Of a stretch of 64,000 nt of DNA, positions 11,450-24,244 are shown piece by piece. This DNA is from Erigeron canadensis (taxonomy: Eukaryota; Streptophyta; Magnoliopsida; Asterales; Asteraceae). The number at the start of each line of letters is the position of its first letter. The stretch's first letter is position 1. The notes under the pieces are model-generated. The model was not told where the DNA came from. It was given only the letters and a program-made list of their open reading frames with translations, and did no database searches. Both the position numbers and the translations under genes were made by a program. The stretch lies in contig NC_057768.1 in assembly GCF_010389155.1 (NCBI RefSeq), positions 45,487,633 through 45,551,632 on the forward strand, given 5' to 3'.

Positions 11450-12465
11450 AGCACCACTATTTTACCACTTTTTGGACCGCTGTAGCACCGATATTGGTAA
11501 AGTGCGCCGATAATAGCTGGACCGCTATTTTGACTGCTATTTTGCTTGAGGACCGCTAACCATTATAGCATCGATATAGCACATCTATGACAACGCTATT
11601 GATGACATAGCTCATCCATAAATCATTTTATTCCTCTAAATCATTCAAAATATTTTATCTGAAAAATCGTACAACGATAAATTATAAAAATTATATGGGT
11701 CTTCTAGAGATGTCATTCATTATATTTTCGACGAATTTTTAAATCCGAGGGCGGGGCCAGTATGGCTAAAGCATTTGACTATCACAATCTATGATATATC
11801 ACCTCCTATGACCTATCATACACTGTGACCTATCACCTGTGTCATCTTATTTTTTCACCACTATTTAAGAATTCAATTTTAAAAGTTCTTTCTTAAACTT
11901 TTAGCGTCAAAAAGTATACTATATGTGCTCATAGTTAAATTTTAAAAAAAAATTTGAAAAAAAACTGCTATATCACCGCTATTTTACCATTCTTTGGACC
12001 GATATAGCACCGATATTGGTAAAATAGCGCCGATAATAGCAGGACCGCTACTTGACCACTATTTTGCTTGAGGATCGCTAACTGCTATAGCACCACTATT
12101 GATAACATAGTTTCTCCATAAATCATTTTATTTCTCTAACTCATTCAAAATATTTTATCTCAAAAATCGTACATCGATAAATTATAAAAATTATATGGGT
12201 TTTCTTAGAGATGTCATTCGTTATAATTTCGGCGAATTTTTAAATCAAAGGGCGGAACCCGTATGGCTAAAACATTTGGCTATCACACTGTATGATATAT
12301 CACCTTATATGACCTATCACACTCTATGACTTATCACCTCTGCCATCTTATCTTTTCATCTCTAATTAAGAATTCAATTTTGAAAGTTCTTTCTTAAGTT
12401 TTCGCCTCAAAAAGTCTACTATATGTGTTCATAGTTAATTTTTTTTAAAAAATTTGAAAGTAATT
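11450..12465 (+). repeat. Tandem duplication with a 500-bp period, containing repeat core copies
   Basis: Two successive copies share a block rich in ATAGCACCG and GGACCGCTAT, then CCATAAATCATTTTATT (11616 and 12116, exactly 500 bp apart), then sequence homologous to the left arm of the 8110-8767 foldback, then GGGCGG plus TATGACCTATCA units, then GAATTCAATTTT and ATATGTGYTCATAGTTAA. The copies differ at many sites, so the duplication is old. Confidence 0.65.
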
Positions 12466-12686
12466 TTACATCAAATATATTGAGATTTGTAGATTATGTA
12501 TTTATTGTTAAATTTATAGAATTTTATAATTTTGAATGGTACTATATTAAATGTCATTAACCTCCTATGTATTTGAAAAAACATGCATTAATAAAAACCT
12601 TAAAAACTTTAAATAAATTTTTATTTAATAAATTTTCAAAGCTCCAAGTGTGAAAAATTAGCAAAACCTTTTTTTTTTTCCCGTAC

Positions 12687-12893
12687 TGAGTTAAGAGGAA
12701 AAAGAAAATCCAAAAACTTTGGTTTTATTTTGGTGAAGTCGACTTCAAACAAAAAGTAAATAAAATATTAAGTTGAATATACAACTTTTTTTGGTATTGA
12801 GCTAAGGAAAAAAAAAGTCCAAAAATTTTGGTTTTTCTTTGATGAAGTCGGCGGCAAAAAAAAAAGTAAAAATAAAATATTAAGTTAAGTATA
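12687..12893 (+). repeat. Two-copy tandem repeat of about 110 bp
   Basis: Blocks AATCCAAAAACTTTGGTTTT and AGTCCAAAAATTTTGGTTTT, each followed by a TTGRTGAAGTCG segment, an A-rich stretch and AAATAAAATATTAAGTT. Non-coding. Confidence 0.5.
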
Positions 12894-12958
12894 CTAAGAT
12901 TTAATTATACAAACTACAAGGACTAATGTTGTGTTTTTTCAATAATAAATTTGGTAAG

Positions 12959-13315
12959 GATACAATTATTTTGATCTAAGGGTTGTAACCAAAAGTTTGA
13001 ATTCATATAACAGTTCTTGTTTATCCATAAAAGAATTTAGGACCTTGTTATATATATATTGGTAGATTATATTAAAATTATTTAGTAAAAAGTGTAAATT
13101 TGTGATGGAAAATCAAAAAGTGTAAATTAAGTATAGAGAGGGATTTTTTTGTATAGTTATAAAAAGTATAAGTATTAATATTGTCATTTAATAAAGATGA
13201 AATAATTAAATTTGATCTAATGGTTCTAAATCAAAGATGTAATTCATCCAAGGATTCTTATTTGTTTATGAATGAATTTAATATCTTGTTATATATATAT
13301 TGGTAGATGATAATT
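12959..13315 (+). repeat. Direct repeat flanking about 140 bp
   Basis: A segment of about 115 bp at 12959-13075 (TTTTGATCTAAGGGTT..., ending TTATATATATATTGGTAGAT) recurs at 13205-13315 (TTTGATCTAATGGTT..., same end). Could be the terminal repeats of a small decayed retroelement or a local duplication. No primer-binding site was recognised. Confidence 0.4.
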
Positions 13316-14570
13316 GCTAGCTCTCATTTTGCAACATAAAATATATAAAATCTATTTGACTAATAATGAAAGCGAAGCCTAGCTAGTGGAACTGCAATTC
13401 ACTAAATATATATATAGCAAAATGATGAACTGATCGAAGTGGCCGTTCCAACACCTTCCACTAATCGCACACATAAATAAATTAAAAAATATATATATAG
13501 CTAGATAGCTAGATTAGCAAAAACGCATAAAAACATCGATCTATCATATAAATAGTGCTTCAAAACACACATCATGCATATTCTGACTATTCACAGCAAA
13601 CAATAACTATATATCTGGTGACGTAGTCATATCCTAGCTATATAATTATATATGGCAAAGATAATTGCCGACATATATTCATATTTTTACACACGGTTAT
13701 TCATTCATAACAAATCCTTTTCCGATACAAGATTAATTCCGATAATGTTAACCACATCTAATAATGTACGTGTTTAGATAATTAAGTACGCGTGACTAGA
13801 CAAATTCTTTATTTGTATATAGTCATAGTTTCTGAGCTTTGACAAAATAAATTCTTTGGAGGAGTTGAATAAAATTCACATGAACTATAGAAGACCAACA
13901 AGGCTTAAGAAAAACAAGCCTTGGATTGTTTTTCCTTTTGTTATTTCAACGTGCAGTGGACCACAAATACAAAGCCCCGGCCATTTAGAATATGAAAAAT
14001 CAATTAAGATGATGAGGTAAGTTAGCAAAGAGGGAATCTAATAATGAATGAATCTTTAAAGCGCATTGAGGAAATAATAATGATGACAAAAGTAAAAAGA
14101 AAAAAAAATGGATTCAAGTTCCTTAATGGGGTGGTTTGATTGATGCACAATCTGTCTTCACTTGGTCTACATCACCCATAAAGACGACCCTTTTTTTTTA
14201 ATTTTGTTTCCATATTATTCCATTCCTGACCAAAATTAAACATCAACAAAATAATATCAAATTACTTGAGTAACATGAGATATATATAGACAATCATACT
14301 TTATTCGAAGGTTGAAAGACCAATTCCAAAACAACCGTACCCCTGCCTGATAAAAGTGTGTAATAAAAATAGGTGGCATGACTGTATCGCTACTACTACT
14401 CTAAGGATTTTAGGATGACAAAGCAAGATATATAGTAATTCGGTGGAAAGACTCCTAATTAAAATTAATTTGTCGATCGATGCTCCGTTATTTCATAGCG
14501 ACGCAACAAGTTGTGCCACAAAGCAAGAATATATGATGTAATCAAGTGGAACAAATTATCATATAAAATA

Positions 14571-14606
<36 letters not shown>

Positions 14607-16617
14607 TTGTACATTTCTATCACTACAACAAATTTATCAATTATTCGGTTCACATTCTATGGAAGTGTATATTTTTTCTTTACAAACATCACATTTAAAA
14701 ATGTTAAAAATTTATACACACTTATAAATGTTTAATTCATGAAATGTTGTTAAAAATTTCACACATTTAAATGTAAACAAAAATGTTCACATTTCTATAT
14801 AAGTGAACTAAATGTTGTAGAACTATTCAAACTTATATATGTGAAAAAAATATAGAACTTTATCACATATTTAAATGTAAAGAAATAAATATTTTTTTTG
14901 TCACATTTATAAGTGTGAATTAATAATAAAAAAAAAACTTTGAGGAAATAAGTTTACGCTAATAAACATGAACAAACATTAAAGAGTAATAAAATAAAAA
15001 TATTTTAGCTCGATATCTTAATATATATTATAAGACATCTAGTGAAAAGAGACTTCTTCGGTGGTCTGTAACTTCGTATAAATCAACTTATTCACATTTC
15101 ACATAATGCTCAATAAGTTTAGATTTGGAATCTTAGAGAAATATATATATATATATATATATTGTTTGGTAAATCATGACTTTTAAAGTATCTATTTTAA
15201 CGCGAGTGTACACATACATAATATTCCAAAAAGACAAACTCGAATTTAAAAAATATCAATACCACTAAAGGAGAAAAATAACATAACTATTAATTTGTTT
15301 GTGTCAAATGTTTGGTAAGATCCCTCAAATGAATATTAAGTTAAAAACCAAAAGCATATTAATTAAATAAACCAAAGTTATAACACCACAAGGAACCTGT
15401 GACAATAGATGACCTCACCTCTACACTCAAATAATAAGGAAAACATTCAAAGTATATCATTTAAGTTCAGTTTATATCAAATCATCTTACTGATTTTCAT
15501 TTTGATAAAAAAAAGAAAGTTAGCGAGCTAAAAGTAGAAAAATAAATAAACAAGTACGAGTAGTTATTACAGTATTATTATCGTGTAAAACACCATTGAG
15601 CTTTCAGTATCAAATCTAGAAGTTTTATACGTGTTACAATTCTATTGTATTTTATACATACATACACACATGGTTTGCTAAAAGTCTACAAAAGTTTGCT
15701 TAGTTTACACAATCTTTTAAAATCCAAAAGATAAATAAAGTATGTATTATAAAATGATATTTGTCAATAATCAAATCAAAATACATTAAAAAATTGATCA
15801 CTTCTAAGAGATCAACGTGATTTGACAGCCATAACGACCAAATTTATATAATTGTTTCTTCTACTACCATCAAATTATTATTAGTACTATTTGTTTGCAC
15901 TGTTTAGTTGAATTGTATAGTTACCTTTTGGTAAGCTGTATCTATCAATTGGTCCAGTTCTTGGATTGTCTCTTACCAGGGAGTTGATTGGAACATCATA
16001 TTGTAACAGTAGTCACAACAGATAATACAACATGTACACAAATTAACAGTGTGTAAAAAGTACTTGAAAATCCACATTCAAATAAACGTAATAAATCAAC
16101 CAAATCATTGATTTGTTGCGCATAAAAGGATATAAATTTAGGGGAAATAATAGGTACAACAGTTTTGTGAAGAAACTCATCAGTTTTGCCCCTGAAGTTT
16201 ATTAAATTTACACATCAAATCCGGTATGTGAGTGCGGTCAGTACCTATCATAGGTATCGCTGCGGTACCGATGCTTTCCCCATTTAATGGTAACGGTCTC
16301 GGAAAAAGAAAACGCAGCGTAATGATAAGTTTGATGATCACCATAGATTATATTACCATAGATTAATTGCATTCTCGCAATACAAACAGAAACCAACAAA
16401 ATTGTCGCAAGAAAGCTAAAGGTGTAAACCGCCCAATTTTGGCTCCCAAACTATGTTTATTAGCTAACAAAATCTCCTGGTTGTTGTCATCTACTAAAAA
16501 TCAGTCATCAAACTGTATCATTTTGTCTAGTGTCGCATGTGTATTCATTCTTCACTATAATCCTACTCTAGTCGCCTACTCTGTCCTACAACTTATTACG
16601 TTCTTGTGAGCATACCA
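13316..16617. other. Gene-free stretch
   Basis: No gene is supported. A TATAAATA motif occurs near 13549 with a CA-rich stretch after it, but no frame follows. TA microsatellites lie at about 14578-14603 and 15141-15162. A CACTA-like remnant is listed separately. Close to the ADP/ATP carrier stop, 16100-16617 may include that gene's 3' UTR. Confidence 0.35.
14621..14822. mobile_element. Possible CACTA-type MITE remnant
   Basis: Starts CACTACAACAAAT, the standard CACTA end, and about 190 bp later has AAATGTTGTAG, the decayed inverse. In between, and beyond to about 14920, CACATTTAAATGT- and AAGTGTG-type units recur in both orientations, as in subterminal repeats of CACTA elements. The right terminal bases are mutated and no 3-bp duplication is evident. 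Confidence 0.4.
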
Positions 16618-19600
16618 TCAAACATTAGGAGTGTTATAACCACTCCAGTCCATAAACTTCTTCACCTCATCATACAAAACCAAGATTGCCGCGGCTCCTG
16701 TACTCCTAAACATGTTTGATAGGGCCCCACGATAAAATGACCCGAACCCTTCTGTCTTATAGATTGTTTTCCAGCATTCCAATGTGTTTCTATACATAGG
16801 TCGATCTATTCCAGATTGCATCATCATTCGTCTCCTCACAGTATCCATTGGGTAAGAAACTAGCCCGGCTGATGTAGTCACACCTTGAGCTACAATCCAG
16901 CGTTTCCATAATGCAACTTCTGATGGAGCGTTTTTGGACATTTTTTCTTTCATTGTATCAAACCCACCAAAATACAGGCCTCGGTGAACCACCATTCCTT
17001 GAAGGGATGCTGGGAGCCCTTTGTAGATCCCACGGATCCCGTCCTTGGCCCGTACTGTAGAAAGGAAGTGACGGATGCCTTTAAATTGACGGGATTCCAT
17101 TCTCCCAAGGTCTGCAGCGAGCCGAGTGTGTGCTATATCTAGAGGGTAGATGATGACTAATGTCGTGCATCCAGCTGCAGCCCCAGCTATGAAGTTGGCA
17201 GATGGACCAGCTAAAAAGGTGGAGTGTTGAGAATTGCCACTGCGCAAGATGCTTCTATAAAGATCCTACAGAATATATATCTTTGTTCATTAATAAAAGA
17301 AGTAGAAATTTCAGCTCATATATTAGAAATTATTCAATTCCGAATATGTTATATGGGTTAAACAGTACTAAAAAGATTTAGCTTAAAAGAAAACGGGTGA
17401 AATGGATAGGATAGAACATAATAAAAGTCGCCCAAAGTAAATTTTCAATGCATAAAACCTTCTTAGATCGCTTTTGGGTGCCCATGGCAGTTAAAAAAAT
17501 GTTTGTGCCAACCCAACCGCTGTCAAAATGACCCGTTTTGAGCTGTTACCCAGCCTGCCCAACACAGCCATTTTACTGATACGAAAACATAATGATACAA
17601 ATAATTATTTTGCATGTACTCATATTTGCCACAAAAAATCTCAATAAGTCTCTCCACAGTCAAACAACAATTATTTTACTTCAACTGGAACCAAAACTAC
17701 ACAAAAAGATTGATTGAAAGCTGTTGTGCTCAAAACAGGCAAAGACAGAAAGATGCCGAGAAATACAATCAGTGAATATGATCACAAATTTATTTTCAAA
17801 AACTAGCAGGAATTCAAAATTGCTATTGCTACTCAACTTAAGGGGTATTTGGATTTGCATTATACACTTTTGATAATCAGATTCTACTTATAACTATTTG
17901 ACTATATTTGTATTCCAATAATTATTATCAGGCAATCAGTTTTACACCCGTAGCAAAAGTAATTACTACTACTTTTAGCCTAGTTAACTTTTACTCTTAT
18001 CTCACTATACGTGTCTTCTTTTCTCACAAGAGCTTTCTGGTCATTTTATGCGTTAATTCCTTGAACAGTCTGTATTTGCGCACCACCAATTACCTGATTA
18101 TTACAATTTACAACTCCGAACAACAAAAGCGCATCCAAACACTATTCCTAGAGCATGTGTTATGTAGTTCACTTTCAAACACACATAAAACACCCCTAGA
18201 AGGCAGTAACACCGATGTCATATCTTCATTGTCTACCTCCTATCTTCACTCTAAGTTTCTTATAGTTGTGTTTAAGCAGCTACAAGATTGACTCTTTCTA
18301 CTAATTTTTGATGACCACCTTTTTCCTAAAGCTCCCAGTATCTTCCACTCCTTCTAATTGTGATTGTGATTCAGCTCAAAAGACTGGTCAGGGAAGGTAT
18401 GCTTACATAGTAACACTGGATCCAAGTGATAACTTCTTTTCTAGGGTAACAAGTTTAACTCCTGATTCACCCCGTTTCGACCTTTAAGATAAAAAATGAT
18501 TGTTTCTGGCCATTATCACCAAACCACATGGAAAGACACAGGTTGTCGGGTCGTATCTAATCACTTGTCCTATCCCTGATAGATTAGTTAGTTGATAGGT
18601 TCATCAGTTCACCATATGTGTACATGTGCAGCATAAGGGTAGCTAATTTGTACATAATTAATGCGGGTAGTGTTTCCTGGTACGTCATTTAAATGAACAT
18701 TAATAAAATATGTGTTGCGATATTACCATGTTGTGTTATCTAATGCAAATTTTGATAAATAAACAAAGTCAATTAGAAACAAGCTTTACCTAGAACATAT
18801 AGAGTCTATTTACATACTATATGATCATGCATTATCATCATATAGTGTCCAAAAATGCTTGCCTAAGACCGCTTAGGTGACCCTTACCACTTTGATTAGC
18901 AACTGTTAAAAAATACTACTTTAAGGGGATCTTTACCATCAGTTCTAAGTGATTTCGTCAGCTATATAATGAAACTAGACACTTACTCGTATAAAGCAAT
19001 AACGTTGGTATTGAATAATGATTACTATAAGTATAAAAGAAGAATGTCACTCCACGTCTGTATAATTAACTCAACAGATTATGCTTCCAGTTCATCCCTG
19101 ATTTGGTAATTGCTAGGTGGTCACTCCACGCCTAACAGACTTATAGCTATTTTGTAACACTGTTATCATATAAACTTTTCTGTAGATTCCACCAGCACTA
19201 AAATTTCCACTTCAAGATTACGATATGAAAAGTAAAAGAAAACCTTAAAAGTTTCACTAATCGTCTCCCTCCTGAAGGATATTTATTTCACGGGCATATA
19301 GAAAAACTTCCATTCAATAATGATCAATAAAAGAAGCAAATGGCTGGAGATTCCAAAAGCAATTGTGTTCACCAATCACCATTGTTTAGATAATTGTTTT
19401 CACTAGCAAGGACAGGGCAGCACATCTAGCTAATTAATAACGTGTAAAATTCCACATCACAACAAAGTACAAACAAGGAGAACATTTGGCTTTCAATCAA
19501 TGGCTCCATATCCAGAAAATCTTTATAGCATATTTTCACACAACAGCAAGCAATTTGGATTCCTTACGTAAGGCGACCATATCTAAGAACTCAAACCCTA

Positions 19601-20661
19601 CATTCGTTGAGCATAATCTTTCATATCTTTAACTAAAATCTCACAAATGATTTGTGACCCTGTCTTTTCCTAGATACAAGAATAAGCCTCAAATGATAAG
19701 CCATTTCACTGCATTCTTTCCTGAACTACAAAAAGGTGTCCACTCATATGCCTCAATGATAAACCATTTCACCACATGTTTTGGGAATCAATTGTCACAT
19801 TTTTTTTTTTTTTTTATCTTTGTGCTTACAATTACTAGATTTAGACAAAATAAAGAATTGAACACAAACCCATATGCAAGAAACCATCTTTTTCACTTCC
19901 AGTTAGTAGTTCTTGACAAAATAAACACTTGAACACAAACCTATATGCAAGAAACCATTTTTCAAAATTTTCATCATCAGTTCTCGATAAAATGAGCTTA
20001 TGAACACAAACCCATATGCAAGAAAGCATCTTTTTCACTCCCAGTTACTAATTCTTGACAAAACGAACATTTGACAACAACCCCATATGCAAGAAACTAT
20101 TTTTCAATTTTTTCATCATCCGTTCTCGATAAAATGAGCTTATGAACACAAACGCATATGCAAGAAACCATCTTTTTCACTTACAATGATCACTTCTTAA
20201 TAAAACTAACACATGAACACAAACCTACATGCAAGAAAGTACTAATACAGATTATAGCTACAAAAAGTTGCAAAAAAAAAAAAAAAAAAAAAGGAACGAA
20301 GAGAAGTGGTTGGTAATACCTTAAGAGAGAAATTGAGGGCAACAGAAGGATAATACCTAAGAACACTACTACCATTACCTCTCCAAAGAGATAAAAAGCC
20401 TTCTTGTTTAACAGTATGAACAATGCAATCAATCATACCATTAAACCTCCTATGTTTACCCCCAACAATTGCTATATTACTTTCTTGTGTTTGTAACAAT
20501 AGTTTTGTTCTTTCAATTGGGGCTACAACTGTATGCACCATCCCACCCATCAATGCACCTGCCATTAGATCTCTTGGAAAATTTGTTAGCCAATATGATG
20601 ATGATATCATCAAACTAATCTCTACTTTCTTGGATTTTTTTGATTCATCTTCTTCAACCAT
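16618..20661 (-). CDS. PM-ANT1: Plasma-membrane-type ADP/ATP carrier (PM-ANT1-like)
   Basis: Two exons, 20661-20320 and 17265-16618, joined across a 3054-nt intron (donor GTATTACC, acceptor TGTAG); 329 residues. Mitochondrial carrier fold: three repeats with PIERTK (49-54), PLDIAHTR (155-162) and PMDTVRRRMMM (253-262 carries the RRRMMM nucleotide-carrier signature). The segments VALNFSLKDLYRSILR and HRGLYFGGFDT and the overall length closely match Arabidopsis At5g56450 (PM-ANT1), described as an ATP transporter of the plasma membrane needed in anthers, rather than the mitochondrial AAC proteins. The N terminus is short and acidic/basic (MVEEDESKKSKK) with no long mitochondrial presequence. 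The in-frame codon 24 nt upstream is GTG, so the ATG at 20661 is the start. Neighbouring genes are unrelated. Confidence 0.9.
17840..18152. mobile_element. MITE in the carrier intron
   Basis: Ends are inverted: AAGGGGTATTTGGATTTGC on the left and, on the opposite strand, AGGAATAGTGTTTGGATGCGC on the right. GGGGTGTTTGG-type ends are common in plant hAT-like MITEs, including the one at 36081. Target duplication not resolved. Confidence 0.4.
19841..20245 (+). repeat. 71-bp minisatellite inside the carrier intron
   Basis: The landmark ATGCAAGAAA (allowing one change) occurs at 19874, 19945, 20016, 20087, 20158 and 20229: six steps of exactly 71 bp. Each unit also has GAACACAAAC before the landmark and ATTTTTCA or CTTTTTCAC after it, then TTCTTGACAAAA or TTCTCGATAAAA. 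Units alternate between two types, so the higher-order unit is 142 bp. Two weaker related units may lie at about 19690-19790. Confidence 0.85.
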
Positions 20662-20793
20662 ATCCACCACGCACACAAACACCACAAGATTTTAATAAAG
20701 AATGTGTCTTTTTTTGTTTAGGGGTTGGAATCTGATGTGGGTTTCGCGTGATTTTGTTTGAAATGGATTAATTGAACAATAAAGGGTGGTTTA

Positions 20794-20804
20794 ATTTATA
20801 TATA
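20794..20804 (-). promoter_or_regulatory. TATA-like element upstream of the ADP/ATP carrier
   Basis: Reads TATATATAAAT on the minus strand, about 135 nt before the ATG at 20661. The intervening DNA is AC/CT-rich on the coding strand, as in plant leaders. Assigned by position only. Confidence 0.35.
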
Positions 20805-21434
20805 TTCAAGATAGATACAGATATAGATTTAGATACAGGTACAGATATAGATACATATTTGAGATAATTCTTGGTGTATGTATGTATAGATTGATTGATA
20901 CGAAATGAAATGAAATGAAATTGGAATTCTTTTTAGGTGGCGCCTTTAGCCGTCTTGTATTTACCATTCGTCCCCATCTTTCTTTCTGTCTTTCTTGCTC
21001 TGTTATCCAAAATTAGATTTGCCTTAAATTTGATAACCTTTTCTTTTTCTTCGCTAATCTTTCTATGTTATCCGATATAAAATTTTATAAAAGTTTACTA
21101 CTATCATCTATCAAATAGTCTAATGGTGTGGTATGAGTCACGCCATTTCGACGAGTTTTACACTTTTACATTCCAAATATATTGTGATAGCCTTTCTTGT
21201 CAAAAGATTTAAATTGAGAATTTATTTGATAAGTGAACTATTTCATAGGATCTAATTAACATAATATATTATGATGATGATGGCGATGTAATGACAACAA
21301 TAACGGCGGGAGGTGACAACGGTAATTGGTGGTTGTGGTGATGAAGACGACGACAATGAGTAGTGTCATTTATTAATGTAATGTGTTTTGAAAAATTATT
21401 GAATGTTGGAATAAAAGTACTTTTAACCAGTATT

Positions 21435-21711
21435 ATTTTTTTTTTTTAACATTTAGTCGGAACATGACATCGAGGAAACCTCACCATAAATGGTGAAGCC
21501 TTGCACATACCATAGACAACGAGATGATTGACCATGGGCTGTTACAAGTATTCAGGGAACCACAGGGGAGGAAAACCCCCAACTAAGTCGCCCGAAGACA
21601 CGACACTTAAATTGGGGCAAACCTTGCCCCCTCCAGCTTCGAACCCAGGACCTCTGGATACAAAGCCTTCATAGAAGGACTTGGGATACCGCTAGGCTGT
21701 GAACCCATTGG
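21435..21711 (-). mobile_element. Intact SINE with 14-bp target duplication
   Basis: Flanked by TTTTAACCAGTATT at 21421-21434 and 21712-21725. On the minus strand box A CCTAGCGGTATCC (21696-21684) and box B GGTTCGAAGC (21645-21636) form a tRNA-like Pol III promoter, and the element ends in a run of about 13 A (T run at 21435-21448 on the plus strand) next to the duplication. All the marks of LINE-mediated insertion are present, so it is fairly young. Confidence 0.85.
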
Positions 21712-21809
21712 TTTTAACCAGTATTGATTAGCTTTAACTTTCTAAAAACCAAAGTATGCATTAATTGTTGACACAAATAACAACTTTAAATACATATAAT
21801 AAATAAGTA

Positions 21810-22736
21810 TCTTTAATATATATTAAAACAAAACCTTTAATTCAAAATTGAAAAACTATGAACCATTGATTATATTTTAACTTTTATTTTTTACCATTAG
21901 ATTTTTATGATGACATCATCATAAACCCAAAAGTTGGTCAATAATATTTTTAGTCTTCATACTTTAGCTATTTCAATTTACTTTTATTTACTTTAGTTTA
22001 GTAAATGGCCTAATTAAATACCACTCAATAATTTTATTAACCAAATCTTTATAATAATGGTACTCCTTATTCTTTAATGTTAATACTTATATAATAAAAA
22101 ATGTATTTATAAATAATATATATTATATTGTCATGCATACAAAGTTTTATATATTGTATATTTGTATTTTTAATGTCGTATAATTGAATAATTAACAAAA
22201 TTTTAATTTAAAATGGGTTGATAAATTAAATATGAGATTTAAGTTTTGATAAAAACTTTTGATAAATTTACTTTATGTTATTTATTTGTTGATAGCATAT
22301 ACCACTCTTCACTAATTACCTTTTGGTAAAGAATTTTATTTGTATAATTTTCTATTTAATTTAATTATGATATTTTATATTGATATGAGAAGTTTCAATT
22401 ACATTTTATTTTCATCAATAACGTTTTATTTCAATGACACTACAAATATTTTTCAAAAATCTTTATATTACACGTGATTTTTATGTGAATGCTTAATTAC
22501 ATGAATTAAAATAACACATTTAGTATCATTGATAAGAGTAGCAGTATAGTTACAATTTAGTTTTATGGTTGAAAACATGATTTGTTAACATTTTTCTTTG
22601 ACAATGAATATGATATTATAATTATTGATCAAAAGTATGTAAATATCTATTTAGATGTTAATCATTTTAAGATATTAAAAGTTCGTTAATGCAAAAAAAT
22701 ATACAAATCTCACGTATTACGCGAGTTATAAGTTAG
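21810..22736 (+). mobile_element. Helitron, non-coding, 927 bp
   Basis: Begins A|TCTTTAATATATATTAAAAC and ends in a hairpin (CTCACGT / ACGCGAG, 22709-22725, one mismatch) followed by TTAG (22733-22736) and T. The terminal CTAG has one change. The hairpin is nearly the same as the one at 10751-10763. The interior has no frame; blocks such as AAAACAAAACCTTTAATTCA near the 5' end are like other plant Helitron starts. Confidence 0.5.
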
Positions 22737-22956
22737 TTAAATGTATTTCAGTAAAAGATTTTATACTCACACAAGTTAGAAAACCCTAATTGGTAATTAT
22801 TACTTTGTTTGGACTATAGAGTTTTTATTACGAGATTTACTAATAAGTGCTTCGAGGCATTGCATTAGTTGGTAATTTAGTATGCATTTAACAAACTCAA
22901 TCTACCATAATCAATCAAAAATTACGTTCAATGATCATTAATTAGTTTAATAACTA

Positions 22957-23254
22957 CTAACACAACACTTGCGCAATGCAACGGTCGTGACGACGACGAT
23001 GTGATGGTTAGACGACTGTTGATGGTAGAGCTGGTGTAAAGTGATGTGGATAATTGATGTAAAGCTAATTTACGTAAAGGGTTAATGAAGTTTTTTTAAA
23101 AGATAAAGAATTGATAGTATAATTTAACTATTAATGTTAAAAGGGGTAGTGTTTTTGAAAATATTTCAAAGGATGCTAAATAAAAAATATTACATACTTT
23201 TAACATTTCAAAAAATAAAATACTATTTCTTTTTTTTTTATAATGTAGTATAGA
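22957..23254 (-). mobile_element. Short non-autonomous Helitron
   Basis: Minus-strand 5' end A|TCTATACTACATTATAAAA (5' base at 23254) and 3' end GTTGCATTGCGCAAG...TTAG|T at 22960-22957. Same family as 7802-8109, 41893-42128 and 61131-61459, with a mutated last tetranucleotide and a shorter GACGACGACG interior tract. Confidence 0.55.
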
Positions 23255-24244
23255 TCATTTTTATACGAATCTTTTATAAATAACCAATACCAGGAATACA
23301 GATTAGTAAATCCCATTTACTAATTAGCTAATAATGGGCCTGTGCCGTTGAGGATTTGAAGGTGAGACAAGCAATGGCGTGGGCTTGAAATTGGGCTACT
23401 AGTCTACTACGATAATTGGGCTGGATTGGAATGGGGAGATTTTACACTTTTAGGTTGAAATAATGAATCTAAATATAATTAATGAATTACTCGTATAAGC
23501 TTTTCATTTGTGTAGGTATACAGTATACTCATAGATTGGTAATACTTTCATTTGTTTTTTTCTTTTTCTTTTTGAGATATTGATAAGCTGATGAGTGATG
23601 AGTATATAAAACGGGCTAATCAATCCACACTTAGTTCCTTTTCTTTTCTATGCTTTTGGGTTTCTATAAAGAGTAGCATCTTTTGATTTTAGTTGAAATG
23701 GATTTTTTTAAAAGAAAAGATAGATGTTATAACAATTCGAAAGCAAAATACGTTGGAATGAGTAAAAGAGTCGGCCTGCTATAATATATAGCAAAGACGA
23801 TTTCAAAACACACCACCAGTTCCAGATTCCAAGTTTTTTCTTATTAGATTTTATACTCTCTTAACATCATATTGACAGTTCCAAGGCATAAGATTCGTTA
23901 AAGACATAAGATAAACATTTTAATATAGTGGTACGTTATTTATCTCATGTTTATGATAAAATCGATCAATGTGGGATTATTAATAATGAATTAGATAACG
24001 TAAAACACGCTATAAAAGACAGAACACACCCACAAATGCCAAATGCAACAATCCTAGGCAAATATCATTTAATCTTTGGTTTCATCACCTTAGATAGCAC
24101 ACATCAAAAAAGCCGGCCTTTTAGACATGATGTCCTTTTCATCAATATCTCACCTTCCTTTGATCACCTTAAAATAGCTCAAGTACTAATGATGGAATCA
24201 TAGTTCAAGTTATACACACGTATTCTACAAACAAGAAAACCAAA
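23255..24244. other. Upstream region of the proline/serine-rich protein gene
   Basis: No coding gene. A good TATA box TATATAAA lies at 23603-23610 with a pyrimidine-rich stretch after it (23636-23665), but it is about 640 nt from the ATG at 24245, which would need a long or spliced leader. The 24090-24244 part is moderately AC/CT-rich and may be the 5' UTR. Confidence 0.35.

Noticed and set aside
19841..20245. CRISPR array
   Set aside because: The regular spacing comes from whole 71-bp units repeated head to tail, with no unique spacers; plant nuclear DNA does not carry CRISPR arrays.
16618..20661. Mitochondrial AAC identity for the carrier
   Set aside because: The nucleotide-carrier signature is shared, but the sequence lacks the long presequence of plant mitochondrial AACs and follows the PM-ANT1 sequence pattern throughout.
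20662..20685. Upstream start for the carrier at 20685
   Set aside because: The codon there is GTG, not ATG. The ATG at 20661 gives a length and N terminus in line with PM-ANT1.
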